In this document: positions 6,489-6,557 of the stretch, one piece after another
How the letters are laid out: each line of letters begins with the position of its first letter
How positions within the stretch are numbered: position 1 is the stretch's first letter
Assembly: GCF_002811875.1 (NCBI RefSeq)
Contig: NZ_NPDZ01000030.1
Location: forward strand, 1-6,557
Source of the DNA: Leptospira perolatii
Lineage (GTDB): Bacteria; Spirochaetota; Leptospiria; Leptospirales; Leptospiraceae
Length of the DNA: 6,557 nucleotides
Direction: 5' to 3'
Program-made: the position numbers and the translations under genes
The notes under the pieces: generated by a model
Database searches by the model: none
What the model was told of the DNA's origin: nothing
The model's input: the letters and a program-made list of their open reading frames with translations, nothing else

Positions 6489-6528
6489 TTGTGATAGTAG
6501 GCGAAGTTGGGGGTCGGGTTTGTACCAC

Positions 6529-6557
6529 CCCCGCCCCCCACCCAAAACAGGGCGGGG
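6529..6557. repeat. GC-rich hairpin at the right window edge, possible dispersed repeat
   Basis: CCCCGCCC (6529-6536) pairs perfectly with GGGCGGGG (6550-6557) around a 13-base loop that contains AAAACA; the right arm ends on the last base of the window, so the stem may be longer. The minus strand has three G-runs (6528-6543) that could also support a four-stranded structure, and an alternative GGGGGT/ACCCCC pairing with 6509-6514 competes with the stem. The composition is very different from the surrounding AT-rich sequence. I have the impression that such C-rich plus GGGCGGGG blocks recur between Leptospira genes. No gene is visible from 6365 to 6557. Confidence 0.5.

Noticed and set aside
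1..6557. Search by eye for CRISPR repeats, tRNA or rRNA genes, toxin-antitoxin pairs, phage genes and riboswitches
   Set aside because: No regularly spaced repeat array, cloverleaf, rRNA-like segment or small gene pair was seen; the intergenic regions are short and largely accounted for.

Overview
The window looks like a piece of a spirochaete chromosome, most likely Leptospira. It has moderate-to-low GC, weak Shine-Dalgarno use, a gene order dominated by Leptospira-style uncharacterised proteins, and short palindromic intergenic motifs that I associate with that genus. The roughly 40% GC impression would fit an intermediate or saprophytic clade better than L. interrogans. This assignment rests on recognition, not on a search.

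Layout. Positions 1-146 hold no complete gene. They contain two 23-bp imperfect direct repeats (25-72) followed, on the minus strand, by a strong ribosome binding site (1-10) that points at a gene starting just beyond the left edge. I read this as the end of an insertion sequence. Next come an NADPH-dependent aldo/keto reductase (147-983, minus), a small seven-helix membrane protein (1095-1688, plus, divergent from the reductase), and a soluble helical protein of no recognised family (1735-2622, minus, convergent with the membrane protein). A two-gene plus-strand cluster follows: a DUF2804 protein (2758-3780) and a heparan-alpha-glucosaminide N-acetyltransferase-like membrane acyltransferase (3852-4997). 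A 13-bp perfect hairpin (5037-5069) separates this cluster from a convergent thiolase (5078-6292, minus). The last 265 bases are the thiolase upstream region, with a good ribosome binding site, several inverted repeats, a perfect TATAAT box and a GC-rich hairpin that ends exactly at the window edge.

How the genes fit together. The thiolase belongs to fatty-acid or acyl-CoA metabolism, the main carbon route in Leptospira. The reductase is a general carbonyl-detoxifying or biosynthetic enzyme. The DUF2804 and acyltransferase pair is the only likely operon and could act on a lipid or glycan at the membrane, but that is inference. The genes otherwise alternate in direction, so most are probably transcribed singly. 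I see no CRISPR array, RNA gene, toxin-antitoxin pair, phage gene or obvious new multi-gene system. The most interesting signals are the insertion-sequence end on the left, the layered palindromes upstream of the thiolase, and the DUF2804 and acyltransferase pairing.
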